From NCBI GenBank assembly GCA_021816565.1, contig JAKAXN010000012.1, positions 1 to 27,713 on the forward strand: DNA of 27,713 nucleotides. Direction: 5' to 3'. Origin of the DNA: Actinomycetes bacterium (lineage in GTDB: Bacteria > Actinomycetota > Acidimicrobiia > Acidimicrobiales > Palsa-688). The notes beneath the pieces were generated by a model. It saw nothing but the letters and a program-made list of their open reading frames with translations. It was not told where the DNA came from and made no database searches. How positions within the stretch are numbered: position 1 is the first letter of the stretch; every line of letters starts with the position of its first letter. Position numbers and translations under genes: made by a program. Below are positions 6,786-13,783 of this stretch, one piece after another.

Positions 6786-7460
6786 TCAGGCGGTCAGCGA
6801 CGCGATGATGCGGGCCGTGACCGGGGCCGGGGCGTCTACGACCAACCAGATCTCGACGTCGTATCTGTCGGTCCAGGCGTTGATGACGGTGGCGGCGAAG
6901 CCGGGGCGGGTCATCCGGTAGGAGAAGGCCACCGCCGCGCCGGGAACGGCCACCGGGTGGCCACCGGTCAGCTGGTAGGGCTCCGGCTGGGGCAGTCCGA
7001 AGGCTTTCAGGGACGTCGGCTGGGCCTCGCCGATCACGGGGGGCGTGGTCCGGTAGCCGATGTGCTCGGCGGCCCAACCGCTGCGGCCCGAGGTGTCCAC
7101 GTCGCCGGTGCTGTCGGTGAACTCGCCGTTGTTCGACCACTGGGCCGGGACCACGTAGGAGAAGTAGCCGTCCTTGTGGACCGAGTAGCCGGCCGGGGCG
7201 GTGATGGCCGGCCCCTTGGGCTGGTTGTTGGCCGCCTGGCGGGAGGCCAGCAACGCCGCCAGCAGGACCGCGATCGACGGTACGGCCACCCCGACCATCC
7301 AGCGGCGGTTGCGCCGGCGCGCCACCTTCTCCTCCGGGGTGAGCTCGAGCTGTCGTGACCGGGCCCGGTCCAGCGGGGCCGAGCGGGGAGCCAGATCCAC
7401 CTCCGAGGACGCCTCGTCGGGGCGCTCCCAGTGCTCGGGCAGGTCACTCACGCCTTTCAT
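6786..7460 (-). CDS. single-TM extracytoplasmic protein of unknown function (224 aa)
   Basis: An N-terminal cytoplasmic region of about 50 residues ends in a basic patch ('RRRNRRW'). One TM helix follows (about 55-70, 'VGVAVPSIAVLLAALLA'), then an outward domain of about 150 residues ('KDGYFSYVVPAQWSNNGEF', 'SYRMTRPGFAATVIN', 'DVEIWLVVDAPA'). The 'GYFSYVVPAQW' start resembles lipoprotein/PsbP-like β domains described in actinobacteria as hypothetical. I do not assign a function. The start could be ATG 7460, which overlaps the stop of a doubtful upstream frame (ATGA), or GTG 7451; neither has a strong ribosome-binding site. It lies convergent with the zinc-ribbon gene and behind an unusual leader region with its own promoter. 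Confidence 0.7.
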   Translation of the reverse strand: MKGVSDLPEHWERPDEASSEVDLAPRSAPLDRARSRQLELTPEEKVARRRNRRWMVGVAVPSIAVLLAALLASRQAANNQPKGPAITAPAGYSVHKDGYFSYVVPAQWSNNGEFTDSTGDVDTSGRSGWAAEHIGYRTTPPVIGEAQPTSLKAFGLPQPEPYQLTGGHPVAVPGAAVAFSYRMTRPGFAATVINAWTDRYDVEIWLVVDAPAPVTARIIASLTA

Positions 7461-7511
7461 GGTCTCATGCCCGGCCGGTTATCGGCCATGCGGCCTCCGG
7501 GCCCGGACGCG

Positions 7512-7560
7512 CCAACCGGCACAGGAAAGCCCCGTCGGGTGCCTCTCCTGTGCCGGTTGG
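7512..7560. repeat. perfect inverted repeat, 15-bp arms, 19-nt loop
   Basis: CCAACCGGCACAGGA (7512-7526) is exactly matched in inverted orientation by TCCTGTGCCGGTTGG (7546-7560). It lies in the non-coding leader between the promoter at 7821-7849 and the one-TM gene. No T-run follows on either strand, so it is not a canonical terminator. It may be an RNA hairpin or a protein-binding palindrome. Confidence 0.9.
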
Positions 7561-7684
7561 ACCGATCGCCGTCGGTGACTGAAACGCAGCTTCTCTGTGG
7601 GACCGCCTCGTCCCGGGTCACGCCGCAACGCGACCCGGCCATAGGGCCGGCCGATGTGCGCCGCCACCACGACGATCACTGGTA

Positions 7685-7715
7685 GGGCCCTGCCCGCTCC
7701 TGGCGGGCCGAGCCC
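7685..7715 (-). other. hairpin directly after the leader ORF
   Basis: GCCCGC (7692-7697) and GCGGGC (7703-7708) pair around a 5-nt loop. An outer GGGC/GCCC stem (7685-7688, 7712-7715) adds to it across a symmetric 3x3 internal loop. On the minus strand it starts 1 nt after the stop of the 15-codon ORF, an arrangement expected of a transcription or translation attenuator. No U-tract follows. Confidence 0.5.
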
Positions 7716-7716
7716 C

Positions 7717-7764
7717 TCAACAGCGGGGCGGACCGTCCTCCTCGGACGAGCTCCGTGTTGCCAC
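7717..7764 (-). CDS. candidate 15-aa leader peptide
   Basis: GTG at 7764 is preceded by AAGGAGG (7776-7770) with 5 nt spacing, one of the best ribosome-binding sites in the window. The frame encodes 'MATRSSSEEDGPPRC' and stops at 7717, directly before a hairpin. It begins about 50 nt downstream of the predicted transcription start. Too short to judge by codon use; the case rests on site strength and position. There is no run of one amino acid that would name a ligand. Confidence 0.4.
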   Translation of the reverse strand: MATRSSSEEDGPPRC

Positions 7765-7820
7765 AGTGCCCTCCTTTCCGTGCCAGTCGGGGCTTCCGAC
7801 GTCCCGGTCGATCGATCTCA

Positions 7821-7849
7821 ATTGAAGCCCCCGGGCGGCGGTGTGTCAA
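7821..7849 (-). promoter_or_regulatory. sigma-70-type promoter TTGACA-17-TTCAAT
   Basis: On the minus strand a perfect -35 TTGACA (7849-7844) is followed after exactly 17 nt by TTCAAT (7826-7821). The expected start of transcription is near 7814. It sits just after the stop of the small membrane protein gene and points into the leader region, so it should drive the one-TM gene independently of the upstream operon. It is the best two-box promoter seen in the window. Confidence 0.65.
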
Positions 7850-7852
7850 GGG

Positions 7853-8128
7853 TCATATGCCGCGCCGGCCGGCGGGGCGGTGGACAACCCGCCGCCAGAT
7901 GAACCGCCCGATGGCGGCCAGGATGGCCAGCCGGACGACGAAGCCGACCAGGTGGAACACGAACCCCACGGCCCACAGCGCCGGCCCGAACACGAGCGAC
8001 GCCACCATTGCGATGAGCAGCGCGGCCACGATCATGCGCATCAGGCCGGGCCCGTGACGGCCGGTCTGCGGGGCCGGTCCGGGGGGGTACGCCGAGCCGG
8101 CGGGGGGTTCGTACGGGAAGTTGTACAT
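7853..8128 (-). CDS. small membrane protein (91 aa) at the end of the LiaF/kinase/regulator operon
   Basis: ATG at 8128 has an excellent ribosome-binding site (AAGGAGG, 5 nt upstream). The N-terminus is Pro/Gly/Tyr-rich and hydrophilic (about 1-28). It is followed by two hydrophobic segments, 'MIVAALLIAMVASLVFGPAL' and a second from 'AVGFVFHLVGFVVRLAILA', and a basic tail 'RRVVHRPAGRR'. It looks like a two-helix inner-membrane protein with a cytoplasmic N-terminal arm. No named family is recognised. It lies 110 nt after the response regulator in the same direction, so it may be a member or target of that signalling operon. Confidence 0.75.
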   Translation of the reverse strand: MYNFPYEPPAGSAYPPGPAPQTGRHGPGLMRMIVAALLIAMVASLVFGPALWAVGFVFHLVGFVVRLAILAAIGRFIWRRVVHRPAGRRGI

Positions 8129-8238
8129 GGATCCTCCTTGCCGGTTCCAAGCTAAGGCGACCCGGCCCCGCCGGCATCGTCCGGGGGGCGGATTCTCTCT
8201 CCTCCCGGAGGGGGATTCCGGCCGGCCCGGCCCGCCGG

Positions 8239-8913
8239 TCAGGCCGTCGGCCCCCGACCGGGCTCCACCAGGCCCTCGTCGTAGGCGAGCACCACCGCCT
8301 GGATCCGGTCCCGTACACCCAGCTTGGTGAGGATGTGGTTGACGTGGGTCTTGACCGTGGTCTCGCTGATGTACAGCCGCTCGCCGATCTCGGCATTGCT
8401 GGCTCCCCGCACGACCTCGCGAAGCACGTCTATCTCCCGGTCGGTGAGCTCGGCGAAGCGGCTCGGGAGGGTGCCGGGGGAGAGGTGCTGGCGGGGGGCC
8501 CGGGCGAACTCGTCCAGCAGGCGTTTGGTCATGCGGGGCTCGACCAGGGCGTTGCCGGCGTAGGCCGCCCGGATGGCCGACACCAGATCCTCGGGCCGGG
8601 AAGCCTTCAGCAGGAAGCCGCTGGCGCCGGCTCGCACCGCGGCGAAGAGATGCTCGTCGAGGTCGAAGGTGGTGAGGATCACGACCTTGGTGGCGCTGCC
8701 GGTGGTCAGGCGCCGGCATGCGTCCACTCCGTCCATGCGGGGCATCCTGACGTCCATCAGCACCACGTCGGGGTGCAGGCGCAGGGCCTGCTCGACCGCT
8801 TCGGCTCCGTCGGCCGCCTCGCCGACGACCTGCAGATCGTCCTCGGCCTCGAGCACCAGGCGCAGCCCCCGCCGGACCATGGCCTCGTCGTCGGCGATGA
8901 GCAGGCGTATCAC
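8239..8913 (-). CDS. NarL/LuxR-family response regulator
   Basis: A 224-aa DNA-binding regulator with GTG start at 8913. The receiver domain (1-120) has the acidic pair in 'IADDEAMVRRGL', phospho-acceptor D54 in 'VVLMDVRMPRMDG', the switch Thr in 'VVILTTFD' and the conserved Lys in 'FLLKAS'. The C-terminal LuxR-type HTH runs from about 148 to 212 ('LTDREIDVLREVVRG', 'SNAEIGERLYISETTVKTH', 'ILTKLGVRDR'). Length and layout are standard. It follows the histidine kinase gene by 82 nt and should be phosphorylated by it. Direct targets are unknown; the operon itself is a likely one, as in LiaR-type systems. Confidence 0.95.
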   Translation of the reverse strand: MIRLLIADDEAMVRRGLRLVLEAEDDLQVVGEAADGAEAVEQALRLHPDVVLMDVRMPRMDGVDACRRLTTGSATKVVILTTFDLDEHLFAAVRAGASGFLLKASRPEDLVSAIRAAYAGNALVEPRMTKRLLDEFARAPRQHLSPGTLPSRFAELTDREIDVLREVVRGASNAEIGERLYISETTVKTHVNHILTKLGVRDRIQAVVLAYDEGLVEPGRGPTA

Positions 8914-8995
8914 CGCAACAGTGTGTCCGCTCGGCCCGCTCCGGCGCGCCCCCGCCGGCCGCCGGGGCCCGCCGGAAGGGCGACGACGAAGGCGC

Positions 8996-9937
8996 TCAGG
9001 CCACGTCGAGGAGGATCACCGGGATGGTGGCGTAGACCCGCCAGCCGGGCCCGGGCCGGCGGGGGCCGGCCTCCAGGGTGCCACCCACCGCGGCCAGGCG
9101 CTCCTGCATGCCGACCAGCCCGTGTCCGGGTGCCCCCGAGCGGCCCGGGGCCGGGCGGGCGGTGGCTGCCGCGCCGGGTCCCTCGTCGTCCACGAAGACG
9201 GTTATGGCGGCCGGGGAGAAGATCACCTGGATGTCGACGGGGGCGTCGCCGGCGTAGCGGACGGCGTTGGTGAGGGCCTCCTGGACCACCCGGAACACCG
9301 TCATCTCCACGCTGGCCGGCACGGTCGGGGGGTCGCCCAGCACCTGGAAACGGACCGTCCGGCCGGTCTGGCGTACCGCTTCCACCAGGCCCTCCAGGTC
9401 GGCGATGCGCGGCAGCGGAGAGCGGCCCACCGGTCCGGGCCCCGTCGGCGCCCCGGCCCCGGCGACGTTGCCGGCGGCGGCGCCGATGGAGGCGTCGGCC
9501 CCCCTGAGGACGGCCAGCATCCCCTCCAACTCGTTGAGCGTCTGGCGACCGGTCTCCTCGGCCGCTTCCAGGGACTCGGTGGCCGACGCCGGGCTGCGGG
9601 TCGAAACGCGCCGGGCCGCGGCGATCTGGATGGTCATCAGGGACACGCCGTGGGCCACGATGTCGTGCAGCTCCCGGGCGATGCGCACCCGCTCCTCGGC
9701 GACGGCCAGCTGGGCGCTGCGGTCCTCCTCCACCATCAGCCGGCGGGCCCGGTGGATGAGCAGGCCCACGCCCACCGAGATGACCAGGAGCGGCCAGAAG
9801 AGGGCGGCGGTGACCCGGAACACGCCGGCGCTGTCGAGGAGGAAGGCTGCGCCGATCAGCAGGAAGAAGGTGCCGAGCGCCACCCTCGAGGTCCGGTACT
9901 GGTAGGTGGCCACCGGCCCGTTCACCGCCGGCTGCAT
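8996..9937 (-). CDS. HisKA_3-type sensor histidine kinase
   Basis: A 313-aa membrane kinase starting at ATG 9937, overlapping the LiaF-like gene by 16 nt. Two hydrophobic segments form an N-terminal hairpin (about 17-36 and 43-62) with almost no extracytoplasmic loop, so it probably senses within the membrane or through a partner. The dimerisation helix carries H91 in 'RIARELHDIVAHGVSLM'. A Gly/Ala/Pro-rich insert (about 148-175) precedes an HATPase domain with N224 in 'EALTNAVRYAG', 'VDDEGPG' and 'GHGLVGMQERL'. This is the NarX/LiaS/DesK-like class that pairs with NarL-type regulators, and that regulator is next in the operon. The LiaF-like protein upstream is a natural negative partner. Confidence 0.94.
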   Translation of the reverse strand: MQPAVNGPVATYQYRTSRVALGTFFLLIGAAFLLDSAGVFRVTAALFWPLLVISVGVGLLIHRARRLMVEEDRSAQLAVAEERVRIARELHDIVAHGVSLMTIQIAAARRVSTRSPASATESLEAAEETGRQTLNELEGMLAVLRGADASIGAAAGNVAGAGAPTGPGPVGRSPLPRIADLEGLVEAVRQTGRTVRFQVLGDPPTVPASVEMTVFRVVQEALTNAVRYAGDAPVDIQVIFSPAAITVFVDDEGPGAAATARPAPGRSGAPGHGLVGMQERLAAVGGTLEAGPRRPGPGWRVYATIPVILLDVA

Positions 9938-10896
9938 CCGGACCCGTCGATGATCACGGCCCCCGCCATCTGGCGGACGGTGACGGTTATCGGCTCGGCC
10001 GGGCCCGAGCCGAACAGGGCGTTGACCCCGGCCTCCAGGCCCTGGGCCTGCGGGGCGCCCTCGACGCACACCCGCCCGGCCAGCACCCGGGCGTGTATTT
10101 CCACAGGTATGCCGGGCGGGGTGTCGATGTGGGTCTCGCCGGCGGCGCTCTCGACCTTGAGCACCCCGCCGGGCTTCAGGCCCCGGGCGTCGACGCTGAG
10201 GTTGCCGAAGCCGCCGTAGACCGTCTGGCCGGCGGTGGCGGTGCGCTGCATGGTCCCGAACTGGACGTGGTCCAAGGTGCCGGCGATGCCGAGCGTGCCC
10301 GAGGTGGCGACCAGAACCACCACCAGGGCCGCTCCTACCCAAAGAGGCCAGGCCCGCCGGCTGAGGCTCCAGTCGGTGCGGGCGGTCAGAACCACGGCCC
10401 CGCCGAGGAGCATCAGTCCGACGGCCACCACTCCCTCCAGGGGGACCCGGATGGCGTGGAGGGCCCCTAGCAGCCACGCCGAGCCGAACAGCACGATCAG
10501 CGTGCCCAGCAGGGTGGTGGCGTCCCATCGGCGGCGTACCGGCGGTCGGGCCGGGCGGCGCGGTCGGGGAGCCGGGGCCGCCCCCACCGGCGGTCCGAAG
10601 CCCCGCCACCCGCCGGGGCGGCTGGCGCCGCGGCCGGGGGGCGGCCCCCAGCGCGGGTAGCCGCCCCACGCTCCCCGGTGGGGCCGGACCCACCGGGGGT
10701 CGCGCCGGACGTCCTCGCCGAAGAGGCCCCGCCTGGCCTCCCCGGCCATCTGGCGGAGACCGTGGCGGATGATGTGGGACGGCGGCCGGCCGGATCGGCG
10801 GGCCTGGTCGGCGGCCTGCCAGAAGTCCCGGGCCAGCGAGCGGCCCAGGGCCCGCAGGTCCTCGGCCACCTTCCGGAACTCCTCGTCGCGCGCCAC
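9922..10896 (-). CDS. LiaF-like membrane protein with toastrack domain
   Basis: GTG at 10896 gives 324 aa. A soluble N-terminal helical part (about 1-60, 'DEEFRKVAEDLRALGRSLA') is followed by a Gly/Arg/Trp/Pro-rich linker. Three TM helices follow between about 125 and 210 ('LLGTLIVLFGSAWLLGAL', 'VVAVGLMLLGGAVVLTA', 'WVGAALVVVLVATSGTLG'). The C-terminal β-rich 'toastrack' region has 'TVYGGFGNLSVDARG', 'ETHIDTPPGIPVEI' and 'ITVTVRQMAGAVIID'. In the LiaFSR system such a protein restrains the sensor kinase until envelope stress occurs. Here it overlaps the kinase gene, supporting the same role. An ATG at 10932 is in frame, but the GTG with its TAGCCT box fits the leaderless pattern better. Confidence 0.83.
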   Translation of the reverse strand: MARDEEFRKVAEDLRALGRSLARDFWQAADQARRSGRPPSHIIRHGLRQMAGEARRGLFGEDVRRDPRWVRPHRGAWGGYPRWGPPPGRGASRPGGWRGFGPPVGAAPAPRPRRPARPPVRRRWDATTLLGTLIVLFGSAWLLGALHAIRVPLEGVVAVGLMLLGGAVVLTARTDWSLSRRAWPLWVGAALVVVLVATSGTLGIAGTLDHVQFGTMQRTATAGQTVYGGFGNLSVDARGLKPGGVLKVESAAGETHIDTPPGIPVEIHARVLAGRVCVEGAPQAQGLEAGVNALFGSGPAEPITVTVRQMAGAVIIDGSGCSRR

Positions 10897-10903
10897 GGGG
10901 TTC

Positions 10904-10909
10904 AGGCTA
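10904..10909 (-). promoter_or_regulatory. -10 box TAGCCT of a leaderless promoter for the LiaF-like operon
   Basis: TAGCCT on the minus strand lies 7 nt before GTG 10896. This puts the transcription start at the start codon of the first gene of the LiaF/kinase/regulator/membrane-protein operon. No clear -35 box. Confidence 0.5.
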
Positions 10910-10948
10910 CGGCGGAGGGGGCCCGGCGGCATCCTCCGCGGGGAGGAA

Positions 10949-12088
10949 TCAGGCTCCTTCGCGAGGCGGATCCCGATCCTGGTCCGGGGCCTCCCGGCCC
11001 CGGCCGGTGAAGGGCATGGCGGCCCGGGCCGCGCTGTTGATCGAGGCTACGACCGGGACGGCGACGATGGCGCCGACAATCCCGAACAGGATGGCGCCCG
11101 CCGCCAGCGACAACACGATGCCCAGGGGGTGGAGGCGGACGTACCGGCCGACGACGAAGGGCTGGAGCAGGTGCGCCTCGACCTGGTTGTCCAGCAGGAG
11201 GACCGCGACCATCACGATGGCGGCCACCAGGCCCTGGCTGAGCCCCGCCACTCCCACCGCCAGCGCCCCGGTGACGAACGCTCCGACCAGGGGCACGAAG
11301 CTGCCCAGCGCCACCAGCACCGCCAGCGGGAACGCCAGCGGCACACCCAGCAGCGTCAGGGTGATGGCCACCACCACCCCGTGGAACGTGGCCACGATCA
11401 GCGTTCCTCTCACGTACTGGCTGATCGTCCGCCACGCCGCCCGTCCCGCCGCGTCGGCGGCCGGGCGGGCCGAGACGGGGAACCCCTTCACCAGGAACGC
11501 CCACACCCGGTCGCCGTCGTAGACGAGGAAGATGACCGAGAAGATGGCGAGGAGCAGCCCGGTCAGGAACGACAGGACGGTCTTGCCCGTCGACAGCGCG
11601 GCCGAGGCGATCTTCGAGCTGTTCTTGGTGATGTCGTTGGTGACGGTGTTGTTGAGGTTGTCCACCGTCTTGGCGTTGATCTGCAGCGGCCCGTGGATCA
11701 GCCAGTGCCGGACGTGCGGCAGGAGGCGGTTGATCTCGTTCCCGAGCTGGGGGGCCTGCTGGGTGGCCCGGACCACCACCTCGGTCATGAGCCCCCCGAG
11801 CAGGAAGATGGCCCCGAGCATGGTGATCAGGGTCGCCGGTCCCCGACCCAGGCCGATGCGCCGCAGCCGGTTGGCGACCGGCTGGAGCAGGCCGGTCACC
11901 AGGATGGCAGCGAGGAAGGGGATGACGACCACGTCCAGCTTGGACAGCAGCTGCACCAGGAAATAGCCGACCGTGCCGACGGCCAACAGGCGCCAGGCGT
12001 AGTCGCCCGCCGTGCGCAGCAAAGGTCCCGGATTCTGGGGACCGGGCGGCGGGGACGACGCCGGCTGGTCCGGTCCGTTCGGCTGCAT
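10949..12088 (-). CDS. AI-2E family transporter (PerM/TqsA-like permease)
   Basis: A 379-aa polytopic membrane protein with ATG start at 12088. After a short Pro-rich cytoplasmic tail, 'LLAVGTVGYFLVQLLSKLDVVVIPFLAAILVTGLLQPV' begins the paired helices typical of the family. A long extracytoplasmic/coiled segment with 'ITKNSSKIASAALSTG' follows, then 'RTISQYVRGTLIVATFHGV' and the signature 'VLLLDNQVEAHLLQPFVVGRYVRLHPLGIV'. Length is usual for UPF0118/AI-2E proteins. Members have been reported to export signalling molecules or to act as ion/H+ antiporters, so the substrate cannot be stated. It reads toward the LiaF operon, 52 nt away, which has its own promoter box. It is divergent from glutathione peroxidase. 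Confidence 0.93.
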   Translation of the reverse strand: MQPNGPDQPASSPPPGPQNPGPLLRTAGDYAWRLLAVGTVGYFLVQLLSKLDVVVIPFLAAILVTGLLQPVANRLRRIGLGRGPATLITMLGAIFLLGGLMTEVVVRATQQAPQLGNEINRLLPHVRHWLIHGPLQINAKTVDNLNNTVTNDITKNSSKIASAALSTGKTVLSFLTGLLLAIFSVIFLVYDGDRVWAFLVKGFPVSARPAADAAGRAAWRTISQYVRGTLIVATFHGVVVAITLTLLGVPLAFPLAVLVALGSFVPLVGAFVTGALAVGVAGLSQGLVAAIVMVAVLLLDNQVEAHLLQPFVVGRYVRLHPLGIVLSLAAGAILFGIVGAIVAVPVVASINSAARAAMPFTGRGREAPDQDRDPPREGA

Positions 12089-12196
12089 GGCCAACAGCCT
12101 GCCCGACCGGGCCGCCCCGATCGGGGACCGCCCCGGCGGCGGCCGAGGTCCGCAGGGCCGGGGAATAGGGCCCCGGCCTGCGGGGTTGGCGCCGGC

Positions 12197-12685
12197 ATGC
12201 CCCTCTCCGAAACGGTCATCTCCACCCTCGACGGCCAGCCGATGGATCTCTCGCAGTTCGCCGGCCGGGCCACGCTGGTGGTCAACGTGGCGTCGCGCTG
12301 CGGGCTCACCCCCCAGTACGCCGGGCTGGAGGAGCTGCACGAGAGGTACAGGGACCGGGGTTTCAGCGTTCTCGGCGTGCCGTGCAACCAGTTCGCCGGT
12401 CAGGAGCCGGGGACCGCCGATGAGATCGCCACCTTCTGCTCGACCACCTACGGGGTCACGTTCCCGATGACGGAGAAGGTCGACGTCAACGGCCCGCACC
12501 GCCACCCCCTCTACGAGGAGCTGACCGTGGTGGAAGACGCCGCCGGCGAGGCCGGGGACGTGCAGTGGAACTTCGAGAAGTTCCTGATCGCGCCGGACGG
12601 CCGGGCGGTGGGCCGGTTCCGGCCGGGGGTGACCCCTGACGCCGAGGAGCTGGTATCGGCCATCGAGGCGGTACTTCCGGCCTGA
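12197..12685 (+). CDS. glutathione peroxidase family (Cys-type) thiol peroxidase
   Basis: A 162-aa protein from ATG 12197. The catalytic C35 is in 'NVASRCGLTPQY'. The rest of the tetrad is present: Q69 in 'VPCNQFAGQEPG' and W124/N125 in 'VQWNFEKFL'. C81 in 'TFCSTTYGVTFP' occupies the resolving-cysteine position, so the enzyme most likely uses thioredoxin rather than glutathione, as known for bacterial and plant Cys-type enzymes. It should reduce H2O2 or lipid peroxides in the cytoplasm; there is no signal peptide. It is monocistronic as far as can be seen and divergent from the AI-2E-family transporter, with 108 nt between starts. Confidence 0.95.
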   Translation: MPLSETVISTLDGQPMDLSQFAGRATLVVNVASRCGLTPQYAGLEELHERYRDRGFSVLGVPCNQFAGQEPGTADEIATFCSTTYGVTFPMTEKVDVNGPHRHPLYEELTVVEDAAGEAGDVQWNFEKFLIAPDGRAVGRFRPGVTPDAEELVSAIEAVLPA

Positions 12686-12758
12686 GCCGCTGAGCGCCCG
12701 CACCTGCGGCCTTTTCCGGCTCCGGCCACCCCGCCGGGACAGGGTCCGCGCTTCGGGG

Positions 12759-12764
12759 TAGTAA
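12759..12764 (+). promoter_or_regulatory. possible -10 box TAGTAA before the PAS-GGDEF gene
   Basis: TAGTAA ends 8 nt before ATG 12773. It resembles the leaderless arrangement of other genes here, though the last base is A instead of T. There is no ribosome-binding site before this ATG, which supports leaderless translation. Confidence 0.35.
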
Positions 12765-12772
12765 CGCTGTCC

Positions 12773-13642
12773 ATGGAACCGGCAGCGCTCTACCGGGCGG
12801 TCTTCGAAAGCGCGCCGGTGGCTGTAGCGGTGCTCGATTCCGAGATGCGCCTGGTGGACGCCAACGCCGAGATGGAGGCGTTGCTGGGGCGGGAGCTGGC
12901 CGGCCTGCGCCACGTGGCGGTCGGGGACCTGGCGGTGGCCGAGGACGCCGGGCGGCTGGCCGGGGCGGCGGCCCAGGCCCAGCGGGCGGGGGGCCGCCCG
13001 GTGGTGGTCGAGCACCGGTACCGGTCGGCCGGGGGGGAGGGCTGGTCGCGCACCGCCCTGCGCCGCCTCGACGCCGAAGGCTGCCCGGGCTGGACGGTGT
13101 GCACCTTCCAGGATCTCACCCGCGACCAGCAGGAGCTCGAGCAGCACCGCCGGGAGGCGGAGCAGGACGCCCTGACCGGCCTGCTCAACCGCCGGGGAGG
13201 GGACCGCAGGCTGACATCGGCCCTGCAGCGACTGGTGATGTCGGGCCCGGTCGCCGTGATCATCTGCGACGCCGACGGGCTCAAGCAGGTCAACGACCGC
13301 CACGGTCACGTCGCCGGTGACGAGGCCCTGCGAAGTCTGGCCGGCTGCCTCCGCAGCGCCGTGCGCTCCGGTGACGACGTGGCCCGTATGGGCGGCGACG
13401 AGTTCATCGTGGTGGCCAGGGTGGCCGGCGTCGAGGAGGCCCACACCATCGCCGAGCGCTGCGTACGGGCCGTGGGCCGCCGCGACGACGGAGACGAGGG
13501 CCGGTGCCGGGTCACGATCTCCGCCGGGGTGGCGGTGGCCGCCCCCGGTCAGCCGGTGGACCCGACCCACCTGCTGGCCGAGGCCGACCGGGCCCTGTAC
13601 GAGGCCAAGCGACGGGGGGGCAACCAGTGGCACGCGGCCTGA
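12773..13642 (+). CDS. PAS-GGDEF diguanylate cyclase
   Basis: A 289-aa cytoplasmic protein. Residues 1-118 form a PAS sensor domain ('RAVFESAPVAVAVLDSEMRLVDANAE' region through 'TVCTFQDLTRDQ'), joined by a coiled signalling helix to a GGDEF domain (about 130-285). The metal and substrate residues are intact: D166 in 'ICDADGLKQVND' and 'MGGDEF' at 206-211. An allosteric product-inhibition site RSGD at 198-201 stands five residues before GGDEF, as expected. It should therefore make c-di-GMP from GTP and be feedback inhibited. No EAL domain is attached. The gene looks complete and probably monocistronic. It contrasts with the second GGDEF protein of the window (25920-27077), whose active sites are degenerate. 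Confidence 0.94.
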   Translation: MEPAALYRAVFESAPVAVAVLDSEMRLVDANAEMEALLGRELAGLRHVAVGDLAVAEDAGRLAGAAAQAQRAGGRPVVVEHRYRSAGGEGWSRTALRRLDAEGCPGWTVCTFQDLTRDQQELEQHRREAEQDALTGLLNRRGGDRRLTSALQRLVMSGPVAVIICDADGLKQVNDRHGHVAGDEALRSLAGCLRSAVRSGDDVARMGGDEFIVVARVAGVEEAHTIAERCVRAVGRRDDGDEGRCRVTISAGVAVAAPGQPVDPTHLLAEADRALYEAKRRGGNQWHAA

Positions 13643-13674
13643 TCGGGCCCACCCGGGGGGAGCCGGCCGTCGGC

Positions 13675-13680
13675 TAGATT
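13675..13680 (+). promoter_or_regulatory. possible -10 box TAGATT before the DEAD-box gene
   Basis: TAGATT would start transcription near 13687, giving a 5' leader of about 97 nt before TTG 13784. It matches the TAGNNT boxes used elsewhere in the window, but here no start codon follows at 6-8 nt. Confidence 0.35.
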
Positions 13681-13783
13681 GCCCCCGTCGGATCAGAGTG
13701 GCTCATGCCGGGTCCGAGCCACTGGGTATCGGGCGGGCTCCGCACCGGGTCTGCAGTGTGCGACCACGAAGAGGGAGTTTCCG

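Larger units (their letters stand above)
7461..7852 (-). other. 392-bp gene-poor region: probable structured leader of the downstream one-TM gene
   Basis: No long credible gene lies here. On the minus strand it holds, in order, a good promoter (7821-7849), a ribosome-binding site and 15-codon ORF (7764-7717), a hairpin right after that ORF (7685-7715), and a perfect 15-bp inverted repeat (7512-7560) about 50 nt before the next start codon. This resembles an attenuated or structured mRNA leader of about 350 nt. I do not recognise a known riboswitch class in it. Confidence 0.45.

Noticed and set aside
7457..7642. A 61-aa minus-strand frame ending in ATGA over the one-TM gene start
   Set aside because: Arg/Gly-rich, with less biased third positions than neighbours, no ribosome-binding site, and it runs through the inverted repeat; the overlap may be chance. 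Kept only as a remark.
10769..12196. Long plus-strand frame in phase with glutathione peroxidase
   Set aside because: Antisense of the AI-2E transporter; peroxidase homology starts at ATG 12197.
12089..13633. Minus-strand frame continuing upstream of the AI-2E transporter
   Set aside because: Antisense of the peroxidase and PAS-GGDEF genes; no domain seen.
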